Source: an uncultured bacterium
GTDB lineage: Bacteria; Omnitrophota; Gorgyraeia; Ghiorseimicrobiales; Ghiorseimicrobiaceae
Reading direction: 5' to 3'
Assembly (NCBI GenBank): GCA_913009335.1
Contig: CAJVXN010000016.1
Coordinates: forward strand, 1 to 43,365
DNA: 43,365 nucleotides
Below the pieces are notes generated by a model that ran no database searches, was not told where the DNA came from, and saw only the letters and a list, made by a program, of their open reading frames with translations. This document shows positions 1 to 8,274 of the stretch, piece by piece (within the stretch, counting starts at the first letter, position 1; every line of letters begins with the position of its first letter). The position numbers were made by a program, and so were the translations under genes.

Positions 1-565
1 TAAAATATCCTAAGTCCGCCCCTAATTTTCTATGGTCGCGCTTCTTGGCTTGCTCAAGAAGATCTAAATAAGCAGCCAGTTCTTTTTTTGTAGAAAACGC
101 TGTGCCGTAAATTCTCTGCAGCATGGGGTTTTTCTCATCCCCCCGCCAATAAGCTCCGGCGATAGAAAGCAACTTAAAAGCCTTGATCTCTCCGGCAGAT
201 TTTAGGTGCGGCCCGCGGCATAAATCCGTAAAAGCATCTCCTGTTTTATAGATAGAGACTTTCTCACCCGGTAATTCGCTTATTAATTCCAGTTTGTATT
301 TCTCGTGAGTTTCCTCAAATAATTTATTCGCCTCATCTTTTAAAATATCTTCCTTCACAAAAGGAATCTTTTTATTTATAATCTGGCGCATCCTCTCTGT
401 TATTTTTTTTAAGTCCTCCGGAGTAAAAGGTTCTTTCTTGTCAAAATCATAATAAAACCCATCATCTATTGAAGGACCAATACCCAGTTTAGTTTCAGGC
501 CATAGCTCTTTTACGGCGCAAGCTAAAACGTGCGAACAAGAATGTCTTAATATATCTAAATCCAT
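1..565 (-). CDS. thrS: Threonyl-tRNA synthetase, N-terminal part (runs off the window edge)
   Basis: Reverse-strand translation [47 protein letters not shown]...[49 protein letters not shown]: ThrS editing-domain motifs; starts without a TGS domain. Confidence 0.93.
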   Translation of the reverse strand, partial: MDLDILRHSCSHVLACAVKELWPETKLGIGPSIDDGFYYDFDKKEPFTPEDLKKITERMRQIINKKIPFVKEDILKDEANKLFEETHEKYKLELISELPGEKVSIYKTGDAFTDLCRGPHLKSAGEIKAFKLLSIAGAYWRGDEKNPMLQRIYGTAFSTKKELAAYLDLLEQAKKRDHRKLGADLGYF

Positions 566-640
566 ATTACCACTTATTTTAATGGTGGACCGTAAAATTG
601 CCTACGGCAATCACGCCCCTGCAACCGCTACCAAATATTC

Positions 641-677
641 CTACGAAGCCAAAGGCGAAAGCACTTTGGCAAAGTAG
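641..677. repeat. Intergenic hairpin (CTACGAAGCCAAAGGCGAAAGCACTTTGGCAAAGTAG)
   Basis: GCCAAAG/CTTTGGC stem capped by GC-GAAA-GC, with outer CTAC/GTAG arms. Confidence 0.6.
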
Positions 678-679
678 AA

Positions 680-756
680 TGGTGGGCCCAAGAGGACTCG
701 AACCTCTGACCCCTTCCATGTCAAGGAAGTACTCTAACCAACTGAGCTATGAGCCC
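680..756 (-). tRNA. tRNA-Val (GAC), CCA encoded
   Basis: RC GGGCTCATAGCTCAGTTGGTTAGAGTACTTCCTTGACATGGAAGGGGTCAGAGGTTCGAGTCCTCTTGGGCCCACCA; cloverleaf stems pair, anticodon loop TTGACAT. Confidence 0.95.
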
Positions 757-760
757 ACAA

Positions 761-844
761 TGCCGGGGGAGGGACTTGAACCCTCAGGGCCTTGCGGCCG
801 ACGGATTTTAAGTCCGTTATGTTTGCCAATTTCATCACCCCGGC
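761..844 (-). tRNA. tRNA-Leu (TAA), long variable arm, no encoded CCA
   Basis: RC GCCGGGGTGATGAAATTGGCAAACATAACGGACTTAAAATCCGTCGGCCGCAAGGCCCTGAGGGTTCAAGTCCCTCCCCCGGCA. Confidence 0.95.
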
Positions 845-869
845 GCATAAAATTAATAAATACTCTTTA

Positions 870-1658
870 TCAAATAACTTTGGAGGCGTGGACCGGGCTC
901 GAACCGGTGAATAGTTGTTTTGCAGACAACTCCCTTAGCCTCTTGGGTACCACGCCATATCTTATTTTATCTATAACGCTCCACTGCGGATGCTCTCTCA
1001 TAAAACTTAAATATATGTTGTATTTTCGCGATAAAAATAGATCTTCTGAAATAGAACCATAAATTACTTCTAATAATCTTATGGCTTCTCTCGTAGAATA
1101 TCTAATCTGGAACGCTCTGCTACTAAAAGATATCTTGTGTTTTCTAGCGCCGCATAATTTACTTATGGCTAATAACAACCCCTCTAAAAATAGTTTGCTG
1201 CCCGAAGTAAACACGACTGCGAGCCGCGCCTTTTTTCTATAATAGGATATGCAGCCATCGCCATCCAAATACCCTCTTATAAAATGCGGCAAATACTTAA
1301 ACGGAACATTAATAAATTTCATTGTCTTTGATTTTCGCGGTGTCAAGCCGAGACTAACTAGGTCATCAAAAATTTCATGGCTCCCGATTCGAAGCATGTA
1401 TTTTTCTTTCCGTTCATATTTTTTACCCCTACTTAAAAATGGCGGCGGATTAGTCACAACCACCCTATGCTCTGAACGCATTACTCTTTTTATCTTTTCA
1501 ATAATTTCTCCGTCGCTACTATAAAGCCTTAAATATTTACCTTTGATATATGACGCGTCTTCCAGGCTACCATCCGCAGCAATAAAGCCTAAAACATACG
1601 ACATTTCAGGTGTCCAGGTTTTAAAAAAACCTGAATTTATTTTGTACTTAACGCCCAT
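870..1658 (-). CDS. Free-standing LAGLIDADG homing endonuclease whose ORF reads through tRNA-Cys
   Basis: YVLGFIAADGSLE and FIRGYLDGDGCISYY LAGLIDADG-type motifs; C-terminal codons ...YGVVPKRLRELSAKQLFTGSSPVHAS are the translated tRNA-Cys. Confidence 0.9.
   Translation of the reverse strand: MGVKYKINSGFFKTWTPEMSYVLGFIAADGSLEDASYIKGKYLRLYSSDGEIIEKIKRVMRSEHRVVVTNPPPFLSRGKKYERKEKYMLRIGSHEIFDDLVSLGLTPRKSKTMKFINVPFKYLPHFIRGYLDGDGCISYYRKKARLAVVFTSGSKLFLEGLLLAISKLCGARKHKISFSSRAFQIRYSTREAIRLLEVIYGSISEDLFLSRKYNIYLSFMREHPQWSVIDKIRYGVVPKRLRELSAKQLFTGSSPVHASKVI
881..956 (-). tRNA. tRNA-Cys (GCA), CCA encoded
   Basis: RC GGCGTGGTACCCAAGAGGCTAAGGGAGTTGTCTGCAAAACAACTATTCACCGGTTCGAGCCCGGTCCACGCCTCCA; U73 discriminator, anticodon loop CTGCAAA. 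Confidence 0.95.
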
Positions 1659-2274
1659 TTTTCTTTATCTCGTTTTTTACCGCTTTAATAATATCTTCTA
1701 CTGCGGCCAGACAACCCTCCCCTGTCTTGCCACAAGCTAGCTTGCCCTTCCGGGGCGGAATAAATTTATATTCTATTTTTTCTAATTTTACGATATTTTC
1801 TTTAACAATTTTATTATGATACATATTCTCATTCATCGCCGGAGCGATTAACACCTTTGAAGTTGAGGCACACACTGTAGTAGTTAATAAATCATCACAG
1901 ATACCTGCGGCAATTTTTGCAATAACGTTAGCGGTTGCAGGCGCGATTAAAATTAAACTTGCCTCATCCGCAAGAGAAATATGTTCGATCCTTCGATTTG
2001 ACTCAGGATCGAATCCTGAGCGGCTTGTGGTGAGCGAAGCCGAACCAAGTCGAATGGATTCGATGTCCGAATACTCGCGCCCGGCAAACATATCCCGATA
2101 AACCCTGCCTCCGGAAAGAGTCGCAAGTGTTAAAGAAGTAATAAATGCTTCTGCCTCTTTAGTCATTATTACGGACACAGCAAAACTTTCTTCTCGAAGC
2201 CTTCTTATAATATCGCCCGCCTTATATGCCGCAATGCTTCCGCTTACCCCTAGAATTATTTTTTTCTGCTTCAC
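1648..2274 (-). CDS. coaC: Phosphopantothenoylcysteine decarboxylase (CoaC/Dfp N-terminal half)
   Basis: GVSGSIAAYKAGDIIRRL...HISLADEASLILIAPATANVIAKIAAGICDDLLTTT...APAMNENMYHN flavoprotein motifs; no CoaB half. Confidence 0.9.
   Translation of the reverse strand: MKQKKIILGVSGSIAAYKAGDIIRRLREESFAVSVIMTKEAEAFITSLTLATLSGGRVYRDMFAGREYSDIESIRLGSASLTTSRSGFDPESNRRIEHISLADEASLILIAPATANVIAKIAAGICDDLLTTTVCASTSKVLIAPAMNENMYHNKIVKENIVKLEKIEYKFIPPRKGKLACGKTGEGCLAAVEDIIKAVKNEIKKNGR
1984..2058. repeat. 75-bp palindromic element inserted in frame in coaC
   Basis: TTCGAT direct repeats at 1984-1989 and 2059-2064; internal perfect hairpin CTCAGGAT-TCG-ATCCTGAG and imperfect terminal inverted arms; adds 25 codons between SDIE and HISLADEA. 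Confidence 0.75.
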
Positions 2275-2480
2275 TTCTTTCCCTTGGAAAATTTACACTT
2301 CAGCCTGCCTTCGACGATTTCCTGAAGAGCAACACTTGCCGGCTTTACCGACGGACTAACATCACATAGCTTGGGAGAACCCTCGGCTATTTCTATTGCC
2401 CTCTTTGAAACCACAAGTACTAATTTAAACAAAGACTTATCCGTTATTGCTAACAACTTTTCTAAAGGAAAAACTTCCAT
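2271..2480 (-). CDS. rpoZ: RNA polymerase omega subunit
   Basis: Small ORF with KLVLVVSKRAIEIAEG...PASVALQEIVEGRL; located next to gmk and coaC as is common. Confidence 0.8.
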   Translation of the reverse strand: MEVFPLEKLLAITDKSLFKLVLVVSKRAIEIAEGSPKLCDVSPSVKPASVALQEIVEGRLKCKFSKGKK

Positions 2481-2517
2481 TTATTGTACCCTCCTTACCT
2501 GCGTTTATTTATGCTTT

Positions 2518-3144
2518 CTATTTAGATGTTTTTTTGCGCCACTTTCGTTCTGATAAAATAATCTCGCCTAATTCCTCAGTTGCCTGATTTATGTTTTTAT
2601 TTATAATAATGTACTCGTAATCGTTACTGCTCATGATTTCTTTCTCCGCCAACTCTAAACGGGCCCTTACCTGCGCGGTAGTTTCACTGGAGCGCATTTT
2701 TAGTCTTTTTGCAAGCGTTACGCGCCAATTCCCTGCCGATGGTAAGATAAAAATATATGAAAAACAAAAACTCCTGTTTTGCTTAAGAGACTTTGCGCCT
2801 TTTACATCAATACATAAAATAACATCTTTGCCAGAGGCTGCATATTCCGCAACTGCTGCTTTTGGCGTTCCATAATACTGGCCCAAAACTTTCTGCCATT
2901 CTAAAAACTCGCCACGTTTAATTTGTTTTTTAAACTCTGCCGGTTTTATAAATATATAATCGCGGCCATCGCGCTCTTTCCCTCTGGGCGCCCTGGTGGT
3001 AAAAGTTGTAACTTTCACAACGCTCTTTTTAAAACTATTTCTTTTCAACAATTGCTTTATCAGTGTAGTCTTGCCTGATCCCGACGGACCAGATACGATA
3101 AAAACAACTCTCTTCCTTTTATTTGCTACTTTAGGCTTTACCAT
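2518..3144 (-). CDS. gmk: Guanylate kinase
   Basis: VFIVSGPSGSGKTTLIKQLL...TTFTTRAPRGKERDGRDYIFI...FLEWQKVLGQYYGTPKAAV. Confidence 0.95.
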   Translation of the reverse strand: MVKPKVANKRKRVVFIVSGPSGSGKTTLIKQLLKRNSFKKSVVKVTTFTTRAPRGKERDGRDYIFIKPAEFKKQIKRGEFLEWQKVLGQYYGTPKAAVAEYAASGKDVILCIDVKGAKSLKQNRSFCFSYIFILPSAGNWRVTLAKRLKMRSSETTAQVRARLELAEKEIMSSNDYEYIIINKNINQATEELGEIILSERKWRKKTSK

Positions 3145-3165
3145 ATGCGCCTGCCTTTACAAGCT

Positions 3166-4029
3166 CTATTCCACATTCTGAACCTGTTCCCTAATTTTCT
3201 CAACCTGGCTTTTTATTTCAATAACTGCTGCCCCTAAAAGCGCATCCTGGCATTTAGCCCCCATTGTGTTTGCTTCGCGCTGCATCTCCTGAGCGATAAA
3301 ATCCAATTCTTTGCCTATAGGATTGTGGTGCCTATTAGAATACACTTTTGCTGCAAAATTTTTTAGATGAAACCCCAGACGCATAACTTCCTCGCTAATA
3401 TCACAAGCCTTGATAATCCCGCTAATCTCTTCAATATTGCCGGCTATTTCTTTAATACGCCTGCGTTTAGCAGCAATAACTACTGGTGTTCTGCGCTTAA
3501 CAAACAATAACTTCTTGTGTATCTTACTTGCACGAGAGAGCATATCTTTACTTACTGCTCGCCCTTCCTTTAGGCGCATAGCGCGTAAATCAGAACATGC
3601 ACTACGCAATAATTTCTCTACCGCGGGCCAGACCATCTTATCCGAGAGCCCGACTTCTCGCAGGCCTAAGACCCCGGGGAAATTACTTAGTTGCGCAAGA
3701 CTGATTTCGCCGGATAAATTCAAAGTCTTCTTTAAATTGCGCAAAGACCGGAAATAACGCCTTGCCAACTCCTGGTCGATAATAACTTTTGCGTCGAGAT
3801 TTCCGTGGATAGACAGATTAACTGTAACCCTGCCTCGCTTAACATATTTCTGTATATATTTTTTAATTCTTCCTTCCAGGCAAATAAAATTTTCCGGGAT
3901 ATGAAAGACCACTTCGCAGAAACGATGGTTAACACTTCTTATCTGAAGATTTAATTGCAGCTGTTTGTATTGACATTGCGCCCGGCCAAAGCCGGTCATG
4001 CCCACGATCATATTTTTGCCTGTCTTCAT
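3166..4029 (-). CDS. yicC: YicC family endoribonuclease-like protein
   Basis: MIVGMTGFGRAQ...IRSVNHRFCEVVFHIPENF...GKELDFIAQEMQREANTMGAKCQDA. The ORF track extends the start to 4050. Confidence 0.9.
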   Translation of the reverse strand: MKTGKNMIVGMTGFGRAQCQYKQLQLNLQIRSVNHRFCEVVFHIPENFICLEGRIKKYIQKYVKRGRVTVNLSIHGNLDAKVIIDQELARRYFRSLRNLKKTLNLSGEISLAQLSNFPGVLGLREVGLSDKMVWPAVEKLLRSACSDLRAMRLKEGRAVSKDMLSRASKIHKKLLFVKRRTPVVIAAKRRRIKEIAGNIEEISGIIKACDISEEVMRLGFHLKNFAAKVYSNRHHNPIGKELDFIAQEMQREANTMGAKCQDALLGAAVIEIKSQVEKIREQVQNVE

Positions 4030-4535
4030 GCCCAAACCCTTCTTTTGCATTCCTTATCCGTCCTGACTTGGGCAGGATATAAATCCACGATAATATCATC
4101 CGGGGAGAACCAAAGCTTGATTTCTCTTTCTGATTCTTCTTCATTGGCTGAGGCATGAATTACGTTTTCGTATAAACCTTTTGTAGTAATCCTGCCGAAT
4201 GAACCCCTAATAGTTGTAGACTCCGCCTCTTCAGGATTAGTAGCTCCGGCAAGCTGACGCACCTTGTTTATCGCATCAGGCCCCCAATAAACCATAGCCA
4301 TTGTTTTCTTACGGTTATGCATTTCTCCCTGGATATATTTTATCAGTTCCCCAAAAAAAGGCTCATCTTTTAAATGACTATAATGTTCCTCGGCTAATTC
4401 CTTTGACACTCTTAATACCTTAGCAGCTACAATTTCAAGTTTTGTTTCCGATAGGCGTGTCAGGATATTACCGGTTAAGGATTTCTTTAGCCCGTCGGGC
4501 TTAACAACTATTAGAGTGGCTTGATTATGTTTCAT
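4026..4535 (-). CDS. ndk: Nucleoside diphosphate kinase
   Basis: TLIVVKPDGLKKSLTGNIL...VYWGPDAINKVRQLAGATNPEEAESTTIRGSFG...NVIHASANEEESEREI. Confidence 0.95.
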   Translation of the reverse strand: MKHNQATLIVVKPDGLKKSLTGNILTRLSETKLEIVAAKVLRVSKELAEEHYSHLKDEPFFGELIKYIQGEMHNRKKTMAMVYWGPDAINKVRQLAGATNPEEAESTTIRGSFGRITTKGLYENVIHASANEEESEREIKLWFSPDDIIVDLYPAQVRTDKECKRRVWA

Positions 4536-4582
4536 TTTTACTCCTAAAATTTCCAGCGCAATAACAATTTAAATATATGCTA

Positions 4583-5449
4583 TTACAGTTTATCTTTTAA
4601 CACTTCCAGTATTCGCTTAAGGTCCTCTTGAGAATAAAACTCTATCTCGATACGGCCGCGTTTTTTGCGTTGCACGATTTTAACCTTCGTACCAAACATG
4701 TGCTGTAGTTGTTCCTCAAGCGCGGATATGTGCGGAGGTTGATTTAAAGCAGCTGTTTTTTTCTTCTTATGCCTAAGAGGTGTTTTTTGTTTTAGCAACC
4801 CCTCCAGCTGTCTCACAGAAAGCTCTGAAGCAATAATCCTATCCGCTAAAACTGTCTGCTCGCTAGCATCCTCTATCTCTAATAAAGCTCGCGCGTGACT
4901 AAAAGAAAGTAGATTGCTGCTAATGTATCCCTGGATCTTTTCCGGCAATCTTAATATTCGTAACGTATTATTAATTGTTGTCCTTGCCTTGCCCATTGCC
5001 TGAGCAATCTTTCCCTGAGTAAATTTAAACTTATCAATTAGCTCCTGATAGGCGCGGGCCTGCTCTAAGGGATTTAACTCCTCTCGCTGAATATTTTCGA
5101 TTAACGAAAGTTCCAGCGACTCTTCATCATTAACCTCTTTAATAATTACTTGTATCTCTTTGTGCTGCAACAACTTAGCAGCACGTAATCTTCGCTCTCC
5201 AGCAATTAATTCATAGCCCCCTGCTTCGCGCTTGCGCACAATAACCGGCTGAATCAAACCTTTTTCTTTTATAGAAGCTGTCAGATCTTGCAAGGCCTGA
5301 GGATCAAATTCCTTACGCGGCTGATAAGGGTTTGGAACGATTTCTTCAATCCTTAAATTTGTAATGCCGCCTACTATCACGTGGTCCTGCTTAATCGGTT
5401 TCTCGGGAATCAATGCGCTTAGCCCTCTACCTAACGCTTTTTTCTCCAT
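4583..5449 (-). CDS. parB: Chromosome partitioning protein ParB/Spo0J
   Basis: ALGRGLSALIPE...IVPNPYQPRKEFD...YELIAGERRLRAAKLL...ENIQREELNPLEQARAYQELI. Confidence 0.96.
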   Translation of the reverse strand: MEKKALGRGLSALIPEKPIKQDHVIVGGITNLRIEEIVPNPYQPRKEFDPQALQDLTASIKEKGLIQPVIVRKREAGGYELIAGERRLRAAKLLQHKEIQVIIKEVNDEESLELSLIENIQREELNPLEQARAYQELIDKFKFTQGKIAQAMGKARTTINNTLRILRLPEKIQGYISSNLLSFSHARALLEIEDASEQTVLADRIIASELSVRQLEGLLKQKTPLRHKKKKTAALNQPPHISALEEQLQHMFGTKVKIVQRKKRGRIEIEFYSQEDLKRILEVLKDKL

Positions 5450-6309
5450 TAGCTTCCTTCCCCTTCTGTGTTTTGGACAACTGTATCTTCGGAATTAACC
5501 TGCTCTGAAGTCAATCCCAGCATTTCTTGGGACAACTCAAAATATTTTTTAGCGCCCAACGAGTCTTTATCGTATAGTGCTATTGGTTTACCAAAACCCG
5601 GTGCTTCACTCAGACGGATATTACGCGGAATAATTGTATTATACACCCTAACTTTGGGTTGCGCTGAAGCAAAATGCGCCCTTGTCTCGGCAATAACCTC
5701 CCGTGTCAAATTAGTACGGAAATCTGCCATGGTCAAAATAACGCCTTCGATATTCAATTCCGGATTCAGATTTTCCCGCACCAGAGATATTGTATTAATC
5801 AACTGACCCAATCCTTCAAGCGCATAATACTCGCACTGCACCGGAATACATACCGTATCGGCAGCACAAAGTGCATTTATAGTAGATAAACCCAAAGAAG
5901 GCGGACAGTCAATAAAAATTATCTCAAACTCTTCTTTTACTGGTTGCAGGGCTTTTTTAAGGCAATACTCTCTAGACATCATCCCTACCAGTTCCACTTC
6001 GCATCCGCTCAAATCCGCATTTGCGGGAACAAGACTTAAGCCAACTATCTTTGTATCAAGGATTAACTCTTTTAGCGCTACATCGCCTAAAATAGCATTG
6101 TAAATACTTTTCTCTACAGTTGCCTTATCTATGCCTAACCCGCTAGTAGCATTTGCCTGCGGGTCAATATCAATAAGCAGAGTCTTCTTGCCCCCCAAGG
6201 CCGCATAAGACGCAATATTTATCGCCGATGTGGTTTTACCTGTTCCACCCTTCTGATTACAGATTGCGATTACCTTACCCCGTTTAGAGATACCGTCTCC
6301 TATACTCAT
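5449..6309 (-). CDS. parA: Chromosome partitioning ATPase ParA/Soj
   Basis: GKVIAICNQKGGTGKTTSAINIASY (deviant Walker A), DIDPQANATSGLG, FIDCPPSLGLSTINAL. Confidence 0.97.
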   Translation of the reverse strand: MSIGDGISKRGKVIAICNQKGGTGKTTSAINIASYAALGGKKTLLIDIDPQANATSGLGIDKATVEKSIYNAILGDVALKELILDTKIVGLSLVPANADLSGCEVELVGMMSREYCLKKALQPVKEEFEIIFIDCPPSLGLSTINALCAADTVCIPVQCEYYALEGLGQLINTISLVRENLNPELNIEGVILTMADFRTNLTREVIAETRAHFASAQPKVRVYNTIIPRNIRLSEAPGFGKPIALYDKDSLGAKKYFELSQEMLGLTSEQVNSEDTVVQNTEGEGS

Positions 6310-6356
6310 ATATAATTACCTTTTTTATGAAAGCAATTCTTTCTATTCGATAATTT

Positions 6357-6404
6357 CGTTATAGACGTCCGCCAAGGAAACGTGGCGGACTATCTCTAAC
6401 GGGG
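6357..6404. repeat. Hairpin repeat: outer arms CGTTATAGAC / TATCTCTAACGGGG, inner stem GTCCGCCA...TGGCGGAC
   Basis: Perfect 8-bp inner stem; outer arm shared with 24788-24832. Confidence 0.6.
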
Positions 6405-6435
6405 CTTACCCATTATAAATCAACGAGTTATGAAA

Positions 6436-6451
6436 CGTTCCACGTGGAACA
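6436..6451. promoter_or_regulatory. parS: Candidate parS centromere site (cGTTCCACGTGGAACa)
   Basis: 14-bp perfect palindrome GTTCCACGTGGAAC, close to the parS consensus TGTTtCACGTGAAACA, adjacent to parAB. Confidence 0.8.
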
Positions 6452-6476
6452 CCCCCCAGGGGAAGTATCCACACGC

Positions 6477-6659
6477 CTATTTTTGCTTTATGGTTGTAGC
6501 CCTGATTTTCGCAGGCTTAGCCCCAGGCATACCAAATAATCCCTTGGTTTCTTCGGAGAGAATTTTAATATCAACTTCCAAACGCTTAGCTTTAAGCTGC
6601 TTCAAAGCCTTTTTTATTGCCTCTTCAACGGTTCTACCTTCTATTTCAATACTTTCCAT
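6477..6659 (-). CDS. Stand-alone Jag N-terminal domain protein (no KH or R3H domains)
   Basis: MESIEIEGRTVEEAIKKALKQLKAKRLEVDIKILSEETKGLFGMPGAKPAKIRATTIKQK matches the Jag_N pattern; upstream of parA, downstream of yidC. Confidence 0.75.
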   Translation of the reverse strand: MESIEIEGRTVEEAIKKALKQLKAKRLEVDIKILSEETKGLFGMPGAKPAKIRATTIKQK

Positions 6660-6701
6660 AATTTATCTTTTCGGCTACAGCCCACCCTCTTGTGATAGGC
6701 C

Positions 6702-8258
6702 TCAAGACGTTTTTTTGCGAGTATTAAACCACTGATTTAATCCGCTTAATGTACCGTATATTAACCAATATAAAACTAATCCTGAAGGCATGCGATAAAA
6801 AATAAACCCAAAAAGCAACGGCATCATAAACATCATCATTCGCTGCTGGTCCGAAGAACCCCCTCCAGACATTGCTGCTGCGCTAAATTTCTGTTGCATA
6901 AACATGCTCCCCATCATTAAGATAGGCAAAAGATTAAATCCATCACCAATAATTGGATATTCCTGGGAAAAAGGAATAAGCCTATCTGGCTGAGATAAAT
7001 CTTTTATCCATAAAAATGTCGCTCCGCGCAAACCAATAAACCGCATTAATGCTTGATACAGGGCAAAAAACACAGGTATCTGCAAAATCATAGGTAAGCA
7101 CCCGCCCAGAGGGTTAACTCGATGTTCTTTGTATAACTCCATTGTCGCTTTATTTAACTGCTGAGGATTCTCCTTATAACGCTCTTGCAGCTCTTTAACC
7201 TTAGGCTGTAATATCTGCATCTCTTTCATTGAGCGTATTTGCTTAAGCGACAGTGGATACAGAATAAGAGAAATAAATATACCAAATAGCAGAATCGCTA
7301 CTCCCCAATTATGCGTAAACCTAAAAAAGAATTTTAGCACTGCCAAAAGCACCTGGCTTATTGGATCAAAAAAACCAAAATGCACGATATTCTCAAAACC
7401 TACGTTCAGCTTTGATAACTCGTCTAGATCTTGAGGTCCGCAATAAATCGTAAAAACATCTACCTGTTGCGATGAACTTAAAGAAGTAACAGGGGCATCA
7501 CCAACAGTTAGGCCAATCTTCACGCCAGATGCATCTTTTCCAATAAACACATTTTGTGCTGCTGCTGATGGGCGGACAAGAAAAGTAAAATAGCGATCAC
7601 GCACTCCAACCCAGTCACTCATCTGAGAAAACAATGTGCCGTCCCGCAGGCTTAGAAGTTTCTTACGAATTGTTTTCTTGGGCGTGTTAATTGCCAACTC
7701 CATAAATCTATTTTCATAAGCAGAACGCTCAACGACTTTAGATGCAAGTAAAATCTGCCGGGCAGGATTAGAAACATCGCCGCTTAATCCGCGCTCACTT
7801 CGTTCTAACACTATGCTATAGCTATCGTTAGAGATAGAAAAACGCCTGATAATTTCCCTGCCATTGCCCTTGAAGGTAAAAGTTATAACGCCCGGAAGCT
7901 GCCTCACCTTAAACTTAGAATTTAGCTCTTCCGGAACGATAAACAAATCTTCAAGGAAAAATTCCTCTGAATACTCCTTTAAAATAATCTTGTGGATATA
8001 AGCGCCAGGATTGGCAAAGATGATCTTAAACTTATCATTTTCAAACTCTACATACTCCTGAGGCTCAAGAACAGGAGATAGAGACTCCGTTGGCATAGAC
8101 GTTAGTTTGCTTGAAGGCACAGAGACAGAAGAAAGAATGTCCACACTTTTTGCCACATTCTCTTTGTTTTCAGTAGGATACATCTTTGAAACCAATAAAG
8201 AATAGCCAAATAATACAGTGGCAGATAATACAATAGCTAAAACTGTACGTTTTCCCAT
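6702..8258 (-). CDS. yidC: Membrane protein insertase YidC
   Basis: MGKRTVLAIVLSATVLFGYSLL..., periplasmic domain, C-terminal NWGVAILLFGIFISLILYPLSLKQIRSMKEMQILQPKVKELQERYK...PLGGCLPMILQIPVFFALYQAL. Confidence 0.97.
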   Translation of the reverse strand: MGKRTVLAIVLSATVLFGYSLLVSKMYPTENKENVAKSVDILSSVSVPSSKLTSMPTESLSPVLEPQEYVEFENDKFKIIFANPGAYIHKIILKEYSEEFFLEDLFIVPEELNSKFKVRQLPGVITFTFKGNGREIIRRFSISNDSYSIVLERSERGLSGDVSNPARQILLASKVVERSAYENRFMELAINTPKKTIRKKLLSLRDGTLFSQMSDWVGVRDRYFTFLVRPSAAAQNVFIGKDASGVKIGLTVGDAPVTSLSSSQQVDVFTIYCGPQDLDELSKLNVGFENIVHFGFFDPISQVLLAVLKFFFRFTHNWGVAILLFGIFISLILYPLSLKQIRSMKEMQILQPKVKELQERYKENPQQLNKATMELYKEHRVNPLGGCLPMILQIPVFFALYQALMRFIGLRGATFLWIKDLSQPDRLIPFSQEYPIIGDGFNLLPILMMGSMFMQQKFSAAAMSGGGSSDQQRMMMFMMPLLFGFIFYRMPSGLVLYWLIYGTLSGLNQWFNTRKKTS

Positions 8259-8274
8259 AATTTAGATTTTTATT

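Noticed and set aside
1-565. TGS-less ThrS as unusual
   Set aside because: ThrS lacking the TGS domain is known in various lineages, so this is not treated as a finding.
598-1062. 154-aa plus-strand ORF with GLEPLTPS / GLEPVNSC strings
   Set aside because: This is the antisense translation of tRNA-Val, tRNA-Leu and tRNA-Cys, a well-known annotation artefact.
870-1658. LAGLIDADG ORF as part of a tRNA intron
   Set aside because: The tRNA-Cys is continuous and folds without any insertion, so there is no intron to splice.
1249-1740. Plus-strand ORFs 1249-1524 and 1543-1740
   Set aside because: Antisense to the LAGLIDADG gene with no RBS or family signature.
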